Below, piece after piece: positions 51,887-59,559 of a stretch of DNA of 64,000 nucleotides. The stretch's first letter is position 1, and every line of letters starts with the position of its first letter. The translations under genes and the position numbers were made by a program. The notes beneath the pieces were generated by a model. It searched no databases and had not been told where the DNA came from. It worked only from the letters and a program-made list of their open reading frames with translations. Source of the stretch: Polycyclovorans sp964425915 (lineage in GTDB: Bacteria; Pseudomonadota; Gammaproteobacteria; Nevskiales; Nevskiaceae); NCBI GenBank assembly GCA_964425915.1, contig CAYROO010000003.1, positions 186,001 through 250,000 of the forward strand. The letters are read 5' to 3'.

Positions 51887-52795
51887 TCAGCCCCCCTGAT
51901 CGCGGCCGCGGCGCGGGGCGGCGGCGGTTTCGTGTTCGATCAGGGCAATGATGTGGCCGGCAATGTCGGCCCCGGTGGCGGTCTCGATCCCCTCCAGTCC
52001 CGGCGAGGCGTTGACCTCCATCACGGCCGGCCCCTGATGGGTCCGCAGCAGATCCACGCCCGCCACACGCAGCCCCATGATGCGGGCCGCACGCACCGCG
52101 GTGCGGCGTTCCTCCGCACTGATCTTCACCGGTGCGGCAGTGCCCCCTCGATGCAGGTTGGAACGGAACTCGCCCGCGCGCGCGGTCCGTTCCATCGCCG
52201 CCACCACCTGGTCGCCCACGACGAAGCAGCGGATGTCCCGGCCGCCGGCCTCTTTGACGAAGGCCTGCGCCAGAAAATAGGCATTAAGCCCGCGAAAGGC
52301 ATCGATCACCGAGGCGGCCGCCTCATCGGTCTCGGCCAGCACCACGCCCTGCCCCTGCGTGCCCTCCACCAGCTTGATCACCATCGGCGCATGCCCAACC
52401 AGCCGGATCAGGTCCGCCGTATCGTCGGGCGAATGGGCAAACCCGGTGGTGGGCAGCCCAATGCCGCGGCGCGCCAGCAACTGCAGCGCGCGCAGCTTGT
52501 CACGGGCACGGGTGATCGCCACGCTGCCATTGACGCAGTAAACCCCCATCATCTCGAACTGCCGCACCACGGCCGTGCCGTAGAAGGTGACGCTGGCACC
52601 GATGCGTGGGACCACCGCATCGAAGCGCTGCAGCAGTTTGCCGCGGTAATGCACCTCTGGCTTGCCCGGCGTCAGGTTCATATAGCAGCGCAACACATCA
52701 ATCACCTGGGGCGTGTGCCCGCGGGCACGCGCCGCCTCCACCAGACGGCGGGTGGAGTAGAGGCGGCGATTACGGGACAGAATGGCGATCTTCAT
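51887..52795 (-). CDS. rimK: RimK-type ATP-grasp glutamate ligase
   Basis: ATP-grasp ligase of 302 aa, which in E. coli adds glutamates to the C-terminus of ribosomal protein S6. The start (MKIAILSRNRRLYSTRRLVE) and VVPRIGASVTFYGTAVVRQF, VIKLVEGTQGQGVVLAE, IRCFVVGDQVVAAMER and VMEVNASPGLEGIE are RimK signatures. Length matches E. coli RimK (300 aa). It is followed 2 bp later by a deacylase-like gene. Divergent from the DUF962 gene across 57 bp. Confidence 0.95.
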   Translation of the reverse strand: MKIAILSRNRRLYSTRRLVEAARARGHTPQVIDVLRCYMNLTPGKPEVHYRGKLLQRFDAVVPRIGASVTFYGTAVVRQFEMMGVYCVNGSVAITRARDKLRALQLLARRGIGLPTTGFAHSPDDTADLIRLVGHAPMVIKLVEGTQGQGVVLAETDEAAASVIDAFRGLNAYFLAQAFVKEAGGRDIRCFVVGDQVVAAMERTARAGEFRSNLHRGGTAAPVKISAEERRTAVRAARIMGLRVAGVDLLRTHQGPAVMEVNASPGLEGIETATGADIAGHIIALIEHETAAAPRRGRDQGG

Positions 52796-52852
52796 GGGGG
52801 TTCCGGGGCGTCGCGCTTATACTGACCGCAAACGCGCCGTTTGGAGAGCCCC

Positions 52853-53158
52853 ATGCGTGAACATTACGAAAGTTTTGACGCCTTCTATCCGGACTACCTG
52901 GCCGAGCATGCCAATCGCACCAATCGCCGGCTGCACTTCATCGGCACCAGTATTGCGGTGGTTCTGGTGGCCAGCGCCCTGTGGACCAGCCAGTGGTGGC
53001 TGATCGCGCTCGCCTTCGTGCAGGGCTACGCCTGGGCCTGGGTCGGTCATTTCTTCTTTGAGCACAACAAGCCCGCCACCTTCAAATACCCGTGGAAGAG
53101 CTACCTCGGCGACTGGCGCATGTGGTGGGAAACGCTCACCGGCAAGATCGCGTTCTGA
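52853..53158 (+). CDS. DUF962/Mpo1-like membrane protein
   Basis: A 101-aa protein with two membrane helices (about 28-45 and 49-65). HANRTNRRLHFIGTS holds the HxxNxxxHxxG pattern, and GHFFFEHNKPATFKYPWKS holds further conserved His. This matches DUF962, related to yeast Mpo1 dioxygenase, which acts on 2-hydroxy fatty acids; the bacterial role is not known. The ATG at 52853 is preceded by GGAGAG. TATACT at 52818-52823 is a possible -10. Confidence 0.85.
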   Translation: MREHYESFDAFYPDYLAEHANRTNRRLHFIGTSIAVVLVASALWTSQWWLIALAFVQGYAWAWVGHFFFEHNKPATFKYPWKSYLGDWRMWWETLTGKIAF

Positions 53159-53192
53159 ACCACAGGGCCGATTGCACGGCGGTTGGGTAATA

Positions 53193-53243
53193 CATGAACC
53201 ACCAGACCTACGACGTCATCGTAATTGGGGGCGGGCACGCCGG
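53193..53243. repeat. direct repeat, copy 1 (duplicated mnmG 5' end)
   Basis: These 51 bases are identical to 53391-53441, the real mnmG start region. The two copies start 198 bp apart, an exact multiple of three. Identity breaks sharply on both sides. Such a pair flanking a short insertion suggests a duplication generated together with the insertion. Confidence 0.95.
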
Positions 53244-53352
53244 GCGAGCCGGGGCTGTCGCAGCTTGCCCAGGGCAAGCTGCGCCGGCGAGCGCCCGCGC
53301 CATGGACGGCGCGGGCCGGGTTTCTTGGCAAGGCCAGGATGGCCGCGCCTAG
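53194..53352 (+). pseudogene. truncated duplicate of the mnmG N-terminus
   Basis: From the ATG at 53194 the frame copies the first 17 residues of MnmG (MNHQTYDVIVIGGGHAG), then reads inserted sequence and stops at TAG 53350-53352, for 52 codons. A GGTTGGG ribosome-like site precedes it, so it may still be translated as a short upstream peptide. It carries only the first part of the FAD-binding motif and cannot be functional MnmG. Confidence 0.75.
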
Positions 53353-53390
53353 AAACCGTCGGTGACGGCCACAGCTAACTCGGAACTTGT
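53244..53390. repeat. multi-hairpin insertion, REP-like element
   Basis: The 147 bp between the two 51-bp repeats hold four stem-loops. 53259-53283 is a perfect 12-bp-arm palindrome with a single central base. 53294-53315 has 8-bp arms (CCCGCGCC/GGCGCGGG) around ATGGAC. 53319-53329 pairs with 53347-53357 (10 of 11). 53356-53360 pairs with 53364-53368. No coding frame of its own is seen. This density of hairpins resembles bacterial REP/BIME-type mobile repeats. Confidence 0.75.
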
Positions 53391-53391
53391 C

Positions 53392-55230
53392 ATGAACCAC
53401 CAGACCTACGACGTCATCGTAATTGGGGGCGGGCACGCCGGCACCGAAGCCGCACTCGCCCCCGCCCGCATGGGCTGCCGCACGCTGCTGCTCACCCAAA
53501 ACATCGATACCCTGGGTCAGATGAGCTGCAACCCGGCCATCGGCGGCATTGGCAAGGGGCATCTGGTCAAGGAGATTGACGCGCTCGGCGGCGCCATGGC
53601 CCAGGCCGCTGACGACGCCGGCATCCAGTTCCGAACCCTCAATGCCTCCAAGGGGCCGGCCGTGCGGGCCACCCGTGCCCAGGCTGACCGTATTCGTTAC
53701 AAGGCAGCGATCCGCGCCAAGCTGGAACATCAGGCCAACCTGGATCTGTTCCAGCAGGAGGTCGCGGACCTCATCGTCGAAGGCGGGGCAGTCCGTGGCG
53801 TGGTTACCCGCGTCGGCCTGCGCTTTTTCGCGCCGACCGTGGTACTCACCACCGGTACCTTCCTGGGCGGCAAGATCCATATCGGCCTGGAACACCACGC
53901 CGGCGGCCGTGCAGGCGATGCGCCCAGCCTGGCGCTGGCCGCTCGCCTGCGCGAGCTGATGCCCCGTGTCGGCCGTCTGAAGACCGGCACCCCGCCCCGC
54001 CTCGATGGGCGCAGCATTGACTGGGCGAGACTGTCGCCCCAGCCCGGCGACGAACCGCGCCCGGTGTTTTCCTTCCTCGGCAGCACAGCGCACCACCCGC
54101 GCCAGGTGCCCTGCCACATTACCTACACCAACCCCCGCACCCACGACATCATCCGCCGCGGCTTTGACCGCTCGCCGATGTTCACCGGCGCCATTGAGGG
54201 CAGCGGTCCACGCTACTGCCCCAGCGTGGAAGACAAGGTCAACCGCTTCGCCGACAAGGAACGCCACCAGATCTTCCTGGAGCCGGAGGGGCTGGACACA
54301 CCCGAGATCTACCCCAACGGCATCTCCACCAGCCTGCCCTACGACATCCAGGTTGCCTTCGTGAACAGCATCGAGGGGCTGGAGCAGGCGCGGATCGTCC
54401 GGCCAGGCTACGCCATCGAGTACGACTACTTCGACCCGCGCGACCTCCATCTGCACCTGGAAACCCGCGCGCTGTCGGGCTTGTTCTTCGCGGGGCAGAT
54501 CAACGGCACCACTGGCTACGAGGAAGCGGCCGCACAGGGGCTGCTGGCCGGCCTAAACGCCGCGCTCAAAATCCGAGGCGAGGCACCCTGGGTGCCGGGT
54601 CGTCACGAGGCCTACCTCGGGGTGCTGGCGGATGACCTCACCCGCCGCGGCACCACTGAGCCCTACCGCATGTTCACCTCGCGCGCGGAACACCGTCTGC
54701 TGCTGCGCGAAGACAACGCCGACCGCCGTCTGACCCCGACCGGCCGTCGCTTAGGATTGGTCGATGATCACCGCTGGCAGGCCTTCGCGGCCAAGCAAAC
54801 GGCGATTGACGAAACCACCGCCCAGCTGCGCAATACGCGGGTCCGCGATGGCGAGCACCGGATTCCGGTGCTGGATCTGCTACGTCGGCCGGAACACGAC
54901 TACGCCGGCCTGGTTGCGACTGGCCTGGCACCGGCGGTGGAGGCCGCGGTCGCAGAACAGGTGGAGATCGATATCAAGTATGCCGGCTACATCGACCGGC
55001 AACAGATGGAAATCGAGCGCAATCGGCGCCACGAAGACGCACAACTGCCCGACGATCTCGACTATGGCCTCATCAGCGGACTGTCCAACGAGGTCCGCGC
55101 CAAGCTGCGCGACCATCGCCCCGGTACGCTTGGACAGGCGTCGCGGATCCCCGGCATCACACCGGCGGCGGTATCACTGCTGCTGATTCACCTGCGCAAG
55201 CACGGCGGCAACCTGCGTCAATCCGCCTGA
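53392..55230 (+). CDS. mnmG: tRNA uridine 5-carboxymethylaminomethyl modification enzyme
   Basis: FAD-dependent enzyme that with MnmE modifies wobble U34 of certain tRNAs. The 612-aa protein has the FAD motif VIGGGHAGTEAALAPARMG, CNPAIGGIGKGHLVKEIDAL, GTPPRLDGRSIDW and the C-terminal MnmG helical domain (KYAGYIDRQQMEIE..LSNEVRAKL). The ATG at 53392 fits family starts; its ribosome site is poor (CGGAAC), probably because the original leader was displaced by the insertion upstream. The last 13 bases overlap the convergent hemC gene. Confidence 0.96.
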   Translation: MNHQTYDVIVIGGGHAGTEAALAPARMGCRTLLLTQNIDTLGQMSCNPAIGGIGKGHLVKEIDALGGAMAQAADDAGIQFRTLNASKGPAVRATRAQADRIRYKAAIRAKLEHQANLDLFQQEVADLIVEGGAVRGVVTRVGLRFFAPTVVLTTGTFLGGKIHIGLEHHAGGRAGDAPSLALAARLRELMPRVGRLKTGTPPRLDGRSIDWARLSPQPGDEPRPVFSFLGSTAHHPRQVPCHITYTNPRTHDIIRRGFDRSPMFTGAIEGSGPRYCPSVEDKVNRFADKERHQIFLEPEGLDTPEIYPNGISTSLPYDIQVAFVNSIEGLEQARIVRPGYAIEYDYFDPRDLHLHLETRALSGLFFAGQINGTTGYEEAAAQGLLAGLNAALKIRGEAPWVPGRHEAYLGVLADDLTRRGTTEPYRMFTSRAEHRLLLREDNADRRLTPTGRRLGLVDDHRWQAFAAKQTAIDETTAQLRNTRVRDGEHRIPVLDLLRRPEHDYAGLVATGLAPAVEAAVAEQVEIDIKYAGYIDRQQMEIERNRRHEDAQLPDDLDYGLISGLSNEVRAKLRDHRPGTLGQASRIPGITPAAVSLLLIHLRKHGGNLRQSA

Positions 55231-56135
55231 GCGGCTTCCGCCAGCAAGCGATCGCCGCCCGCCGCCAGCAGCCGTTGCGCCAGCATCCGGCCGAGGCTGG
55301 CGGCCTCACAGACCTCACCTTCGATCTGGTCACGCACCTGGCGCCCGTCTGGCGCACCGATCAAGCCATCCAGGCGGATCTGGTCTGAACGTAGCGTGGC
55401 ATGCCCGGCCACCGGCACCTGACAACTGCCCCCCAAGGTGGCATTGAACGCCCGTTCCGCGGACAGGCGCGCGGTGCTGTGGGGGTCGGCCAGGGCGGCC
55501 AGTCGGCCCAAGGTAGCGGTATCGTCCTCTCGGCATTCGATGCCGACGATGCCCTGACCTACGGCCGGCACGAAGCGATCCACCGGCAGCGGCTGGCGGA
55601 TGCGGTCACCCAGCCCTAGCCGGATGAGTCCGGCACAGGCCAACAGGATGGCATCGTATTGCCCTTCGTCGAGCTTACGCAGACGCGTGCCGACGTTGCC
55701 ACGAAGAACCGCAATGCGCAGATCAGGCCGCAGATGGCGCAGCTGGGTCTGACGCCGCAGGCTGGAGGTGCCGACACAGGCGCCTTCAGGCAGCGCATCA
55801 ATCGTGGCGTAGTGATTGGAAACGAACGCATCGCGCGGATCCTCACCGGCCAGATAGACCGCCAGCCGCAAACCGGGCGGCTGCTCGGCCGGGACATCCT
55901 TCATCGAGTGCACGGCAATGTCAGCCTGCCCATCCAGCAGAGCCTGCTCCAACTCCTTAACGAACAGGCCTTTCCCGCCCACCCGCGACAAGGCCCCTTC
56001 AAGACGCTGGTCGCCGGTGGTGGTCATCGGCAACAGGCTGACCGCCAACCCGGGATGGGCTGCCTGCAACCGGTCTCGCACGTGTTCCGCCTGCCACATC
56101 GCCAACGGCGATTCGCGGGTGGCGATGCGGATCAC
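55218..56135 (-). CDS. hemC: porphobilinogen deaminase (hydroxymethylbilane synthase)
   Basis: Tetrapyrrole pathway enzyme of 305 aa that joins four porphobilinogens. RIATRESPLAMWQAEHVRDR, VHSMKDVPAEQPPGL, GTSSLRRQTQL and LRGNVGTRLRKLDEG are family motifs. The dipyrromethane cofactor Cys is in TLGGSCQVPV. It starts at a GTG overlapping the stop of the LytTR regulator gene (GTGA). hemD, which often follows hemC, is absent; the convergent mnmG overlaps its end by 13 bp. Confidence 0.96.
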   Translation of the reverse strand: MIRIATRESPLAMWQAEHVRDRLQAAHPGLAVSLLPMTTTGDQRLEGALSRVGGKGLFVKELEQALLDGQADIAVHSMKDVPAEQPPGLRLAVYLAGEDPRDAFVSNHYATIDALPEGACVGTSSLRRQTQLRHLRPDLRIAVLRGNVGTRLRKLDEGQYDAILLACAGLIRLGLGDRIRQPLPVDRFVPAVGQGIVGIECREDDTATLGRLAALADPHSTARLSAERAFNATLGGSCQVPVAGHATLRSDQIRLDGLIGAPDGRQVRDQIEGEVCEAASLGRMLAQRLLAAGGDRLLAEAAQAD

Positions 56136-56875
56136 GTCTCGGTCAGGAAGCGACGCACCTCGGCCAGCCGGCGCCGCGAGACTGGCAATGCCTGCTGCGC
56201 GTGCTTGAGCTTGAGCCAGTGATGTTGCTCACCCTGCTTTTCGCGCTCCAGGCCGGCAATGAAACGGGTGGCCACCAGCGCCTTGCGATGAATACGCAGG
56301 AACCAGGGGGCGAAATCCGCTTCCAGCGTCTTCAGCGATTCCTCGATCAACACCTCGCCATGGAGGTGAAACACCGTGGTGTACTTCTGGTCGGCGAGGA
56401 AGTAGACGATATCTTCCGCCGGGATGCGCACCAAGCCGTCGCGGGTGGTGGCCAGCACGAACTCGCGCTTGGGGCGACCTTCCTCGCCCGGCGTCGGCAC
56501 CGAGGGGCGGTTGGCACGGTTGGGCTTGCGCACCCGCAGCAGCGCCTCGCGCAGCTTCTCGGCGCGGATCGGCTTGAGCAGATAAGCCTGGGCGTTGGCA
56601 TCGAACGCCGACAGGGCGTGCTCCGAGTAGGCGGTGGTGAAGATCACCGCCGGCGGCAGGTCCATGTCCTGCATGCTGCGGGCCACCTGCAGGCCGTCCA
56701 TCCCGCCCATACGAATGTCGAGCAGCACCAGATCGGGCTCCTCGTCGTCGATCAAATCAAGCGCGGTCTCGCCATCACCGGCCTCGCCCACCACCTCGTA
56801 GCCGGGGAAATCGGCCAGCAACCGCCGCAAGCGGTCCCGGGCCAACGGTTCATCATCGACGATTACGACTCTCAC
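56132..56875 (-). CDS. algR: LytTR-family response regulator (AlgR-like)
   Basis: Two-component regulator of 247 aa. The receiver domain starts RVVIVDDEPLARDRLRRLL with the acidic pair, phospho-acceptor Asp is in DLVLLDIRMGGMDGLQVA, and Lys in AYLLKPIRAEKL. The C-terminal LytTR DNA-binding domain (about 140-247) has IPAEDIVYFLADQKYTTVFH and FLRIHRKALVATRFI. Start is a GTG at 56875 after GGGG. Encoded 10 bp after its kinase and coupled to hemC, the same order as the Pseudomonas argH-algZ-algR-hemC region, which supports the name. Confidence 0.87.
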   Translation of the reverse strand: MRVVIVDDEPLARDRLRRLLADFPGYEVVGEAGDGETALDLIDDEEPDLVLLDIRMGGMDGLQVARSMQDMDLPPAVIFTTAYSEHALSAFDANAQAYLLKPIRAEKLREALLRVRKPNRANRPSVPTPGEEGRPKREFVLATTRDGLVRIPAEDIVYFLADQKYTTVFHLHGEVLIEESLKTLEADFAPWFLRIHRKALVATRFIAGLEREKQGEQHHWLKLKHAQQALPVSRRRLAEVRRFLTET

Positions 56876-56885
56876 GGGGGTTCCC

Positions 56886-57980
56886 CTAATTCAATTCGTT
56901 GTTTTCGGGCGCTTTGGGCAGCACCATCCGCACACAGAATACCGGACCCTCCAGGCGCGGGTCCTTCCCCATCTCCAGGCGAGCGCTGTCACCGTAAATC
57001 AGGTTCAAACGCTGGGCAATATTGTCCACCGCGATGTGATTGCCGGTGCGCCCCACCTGCGCTTCACTGACATCCACCTCAGGAATCGGGTTTTCCACGT
57101 CGACCACCAGCCGATCATTGATTTCCCGGATCACCACGCGAATGGTGCCCTCACCCTTGAGTCGCGAGACGCCGTGGTGCACCGCATTTTCGATTAACGG
57201 CTGGATCACCAGCATCGGCAGCCGCCAATCACGGAGCTTTTCCGGGACATCCCAGAGAACCTGCAGTTTTTCGCTCAGCCGCAGTTGCTCGATTCGCAGA
57301 TAGGCCCGGCACAGGTCCAGCTCCTCGTGCAAAACCCCCAGTTGGCCGCGCTTCTCCAGGCTGGCGCGGAACAGATCGGACAGATCCTCGACCATACGTT
57401 CGGCATCGTTTGGCCGCGCGTGTATCAGCTCGGCAACGCTATTCAACGAGTTGAACAGGAAGTGGGGTTTGATGCGCGCGTTGAGGGCCTGGTACCGGGC
57501 CTCACCTTCTGCGCGCACGTTCTGCTGCCACTGATGCCGGGCCCAGAAGTAGCGCAACACGCCCAGCACCACGATGGCGGCAATGGTGCCGTGGCGGGCA
57601 ATGAACTCCAGCCGCGACTCTGCCGGCAACGATTCCACCCAGCGTCGTTCGGTGACCACCAGGTAGCCGAGGTCGGACATGAACAGCACCAGCAGTACCA
57701 GCATGCCCCAGCAAAAGAAAAACACCACACCTGGCCGCGCCACTCGCAGCCAGCGGCGCGCCCAGCACAGCAGCCCAGCGGAGATGAGGCCGATCCATTG
57801 CAGATAGATCGTCAGCATCATCAGCCGGGCGATGGCGTCATCGCCGCGGGCATCACCGGCCAGGGTCAGCACCACCGCCACCAGCTGCAGCACGAAGGCC
57901 TGGGTCAGCAGCGCACCAGCCCGGCAAAACTCCGGAATCAGGTCAAGGGTAGCGATGTTCTGGGGGGTAATCCGCTTCAT
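56886..57980 (-). CDS. algZ: LytS/AlgZ-type sensor histidine kinase
   Basis: Membrane sensor kinase of 364 aa. Four or so N-terminal helices (about 20-160) are followed by the His_kinase domain with ARIKPHFLFNSLNSVAELI, whose His is the phosphorylation site. The ATPase part has LPMLVIQPLIENAVHHG and GNHIAVDNIAQRLNLIYG. The ATG at 57980 is chosen over a longer in-frame extension. It should phosphorylate the regulator encoded 10 bp downstream. Divergent from argH. Confidence 0.9.
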   Translation of the reverse strand: MKRITPQNIATLDLIPEFCRAGALLTQAFVLQLVAVVLTLAGDARGDDAIARLMMLTIYLQWIGLISAGLLCWARRWLRVARPGVVFFFCWGMLVLLVLFMSDLGYLVVTERRWVESLPAESRLEFIARHGTIAAIVVLGVLRYFWARHQWQQNVRAEGEARYQALNARIKPHFLFNSLNSVAELIHARPNDAERMVEDLSDLFRASLEKRGQLGVLHEELDLCRAYLRIEQLRLSEKLQVLWDVPEKLRDWRLPMLVIQPLIENAVHHGVSRLKGEGTIRVVIREINDRLVVDVENPIPEVDVSEAQVGRTGNHIAVDNIAQRLNLIYGDSARLEMGKDPRLEGPVFCVRMVLPKAPENNELN

Positions 57981-58046
57981 CGGGGGTGGGCTGCGACTTT
58001 CCCGCATTGTGGCACGGCGGCGGGCCGTCGCCTGACGGACGCCCCC

Positions 58047-58052
58047 TATAAT
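58047..58052 (+). promoter_or_regulatory. probable argH promoter, -10 box
   Basis: A perfect TATAAT lies 30 bp before the argH ATG, in the 102-bp divergent gap with the kinase gene. No good -35 is seen 16-18 bp upstream, so activity may need an activator. The leftward kinase promoter was not identified. Confidence 0.45.
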
Positions 58053-58082
58053 GCGCGCCATTCATGTCTCGGACGCATCACG

Positions 58083-59459
58083 ATGAGCAGCGGCAAACTC
58101 TGGGGCGGTCGCTTCCAGGAATCCACCAGCGCCCTGGTGGAGCGGTTCTCGGAATCGGTGAGCTTCGATGCCCGGCTGTACCGCCAGGACATCCGCGGCT
58201 CCATCGCCCACGCCCGCATGCTGGGGCGGGTGGGGGTGCTCGACCATGCTGATGTCGCCGCCATCGTCGAAGGTCTGACCGCGATCCAGGCCGAGATCGA
58301 AGCCGGCCAGTTCGAGTGGCAATCCGAGCTGGAAGATGTGCACATGAACATCGAGGCGCGGCTCACCGAGCGTATTGGCGATGCCGGCAAGCGCCTGCAC
58401 ACCGGGCGCAGCCGCAACGACCAGGTGGCCACGGACATCCGCCTCTACGTCCGCGACGTCATCGATGAATTGCTGCCGCTGATGACGCAGCTCTCCGACC
58501 ATCTGCTCGACCTGGCCGAGCGCGAGGCCGATACCATCATGCCGGGCTTCACCCACCTGCAGATCGCCCAGCCCGTGACCTTCGGTCACCACATGCTGGC
58601 CTGGCGGGAACAGATCCTGCGCGATCGGAGCCGCCTCACCGATGCCCGCGCCCGCATGAACCGACTGCCCCTCGGGGCCGCCGCCCTGGCCGGTACCGTC
58701 TACCCCATCGACCGCGCGTGGGTCGCCACCGAGCTGGGCTTCGACGGCGTCACCGAGAACTCGCTGGACACCGTCAGCGACCGCGACTTCGCCATCGAAT
58801 TCTGCGCTGCCGCCGCGCTGTGCCTGGTGCACCTGTCGCGCTGGAGTGAGGAACTGATCCTGTGGTCGACGCCGATGTTCGGCTTCGTTGATCTTCCCGA
58901 CCGCTTTTGTACCGGCAGCTCCATCATGCCGCAGAAGAAGAACCCAGATGTGCCGGAACTGGTACGCGGCAAGACCGGCCGCACAGTGGGCAATCTCAAC
59001 GCCCTGCTGGTGCTGATGAAGGGCCAGCCGCTGGCCTACAACCGCGACAACCAGGAAGACAAGGAACCGCTGTTCGACAGCATTGACACGCTCAGCCTGT
59101 GTCTGCAGGTATACGCCGAAATGGTGCCGCACATCCGCGTCAACGCCGCCCGCTGCCGTGAGGCGGCCGCCCGCGGCTTTTCCACCGCTACCGACCTCGC
59201 CGACTACCTGGTGAAGAAGGGCCTACCGTTCCGCGACGCCCATCACGTGGTCGGCAGCGCCGTGGCACACGCCACACAGGTCGGGTGCGACCTGTCGGAG
59301 CTGGCCCTCGACACGCTGCAGGGCTTCTCGCCGCTGATCGCCGAGGATGTCTATGCAGCGATCACGCTGGAGGGTTCCGTCAACGCCCGCAACCACATCG
59401 GCGGCACGGCGCCCGCGCAGGTTCGTGAGGCCATCGCCCGCGCCCGTTCGGCGGGCTGA
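58083..59459 (+). CDS. argH: argininosuccinate lyase
   Basis: Last enzyme of arginine synthesis; splits argininosuccinate into arginine and fumarate. The 458-aa protein starts SSGKLWGGRFQESTSALVERF, with LHTGRSRNDQVATDIRLY, GFTHLQIAQPVTFGHHMLA and the superfamily signature GSSIMPQKKNPDVPELVRGK, which bears the catalytic Ser loop. The ATG at 58083 is preferred; the much longer in-frame extension upstream is antisense to the kinase gene. Confidence 0.97.
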   Translation: MSSGKLWGGRFQESTSALVERFSESVSFDARLYRQDIRGSIAHARMLGRVGVLDHADVAAIVEGLTAIQAEIEAGQFEWQSELEDVHMNIEARLTERIGDAGKRLHTGRSRNDQVATDIRLYVRDVIDELLPLMTQLSDHLLDLAEREADTIMPGFTHLQIAQPVTFGHHMLAWREQILRDRSRLTDARARMNRLPLGAAALAGTVYPIDRAWVATELGFDGVTENSLDTVSDRDFAIEFCAAAALCLVHLSRWSEELILWSTPMFGFVDLPDRFCTGSSIMPQKKNPDVPELVRGKTGRTVGNLNALLVLMKGQPLAYNRDNQEDKEPLFDSIDTLSLCLQVYAEMVPHIRVNAARCREAAARGFSTATDLADYLVKKGLPFRDAHHVVGSAVAHATQVGCDLSELALDTLQGFSPLIAEDVYAAITLEGSVNARNHIGGTAPAQVREAIARARSAG

Positions 59460-59559
59460 AGGGCTGTCCATCGGCGCCTGACGGCCATCCGTCGGGCCGC
59501 CCCCCTCGTGGGCCGCCTGGGTCGGGATACTCCTGACATCGCACACGGCGGAGGCCAGC

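Noticed and set aside
53193..53441. Considered as an IS insertion with target-site duplication
   Set aside because: The insert is only 147 bp, has no transposase or terminal inverted repeats, and a 51-bp duplication is far longer than typical IS targets.
53101..54456. Minus-strand frame of 451 codons opposite mnmG, with an internal repeated peptide
   Set aside because: The repeated peptide is only the antisense reading of the duplicated mnmG start; MnmG itself is fully conserved on the other strand.
59470..59500. Weak hairpin after argH considered as a terminator
   Set aside because: The stem has a mismatch and no T run follows it.
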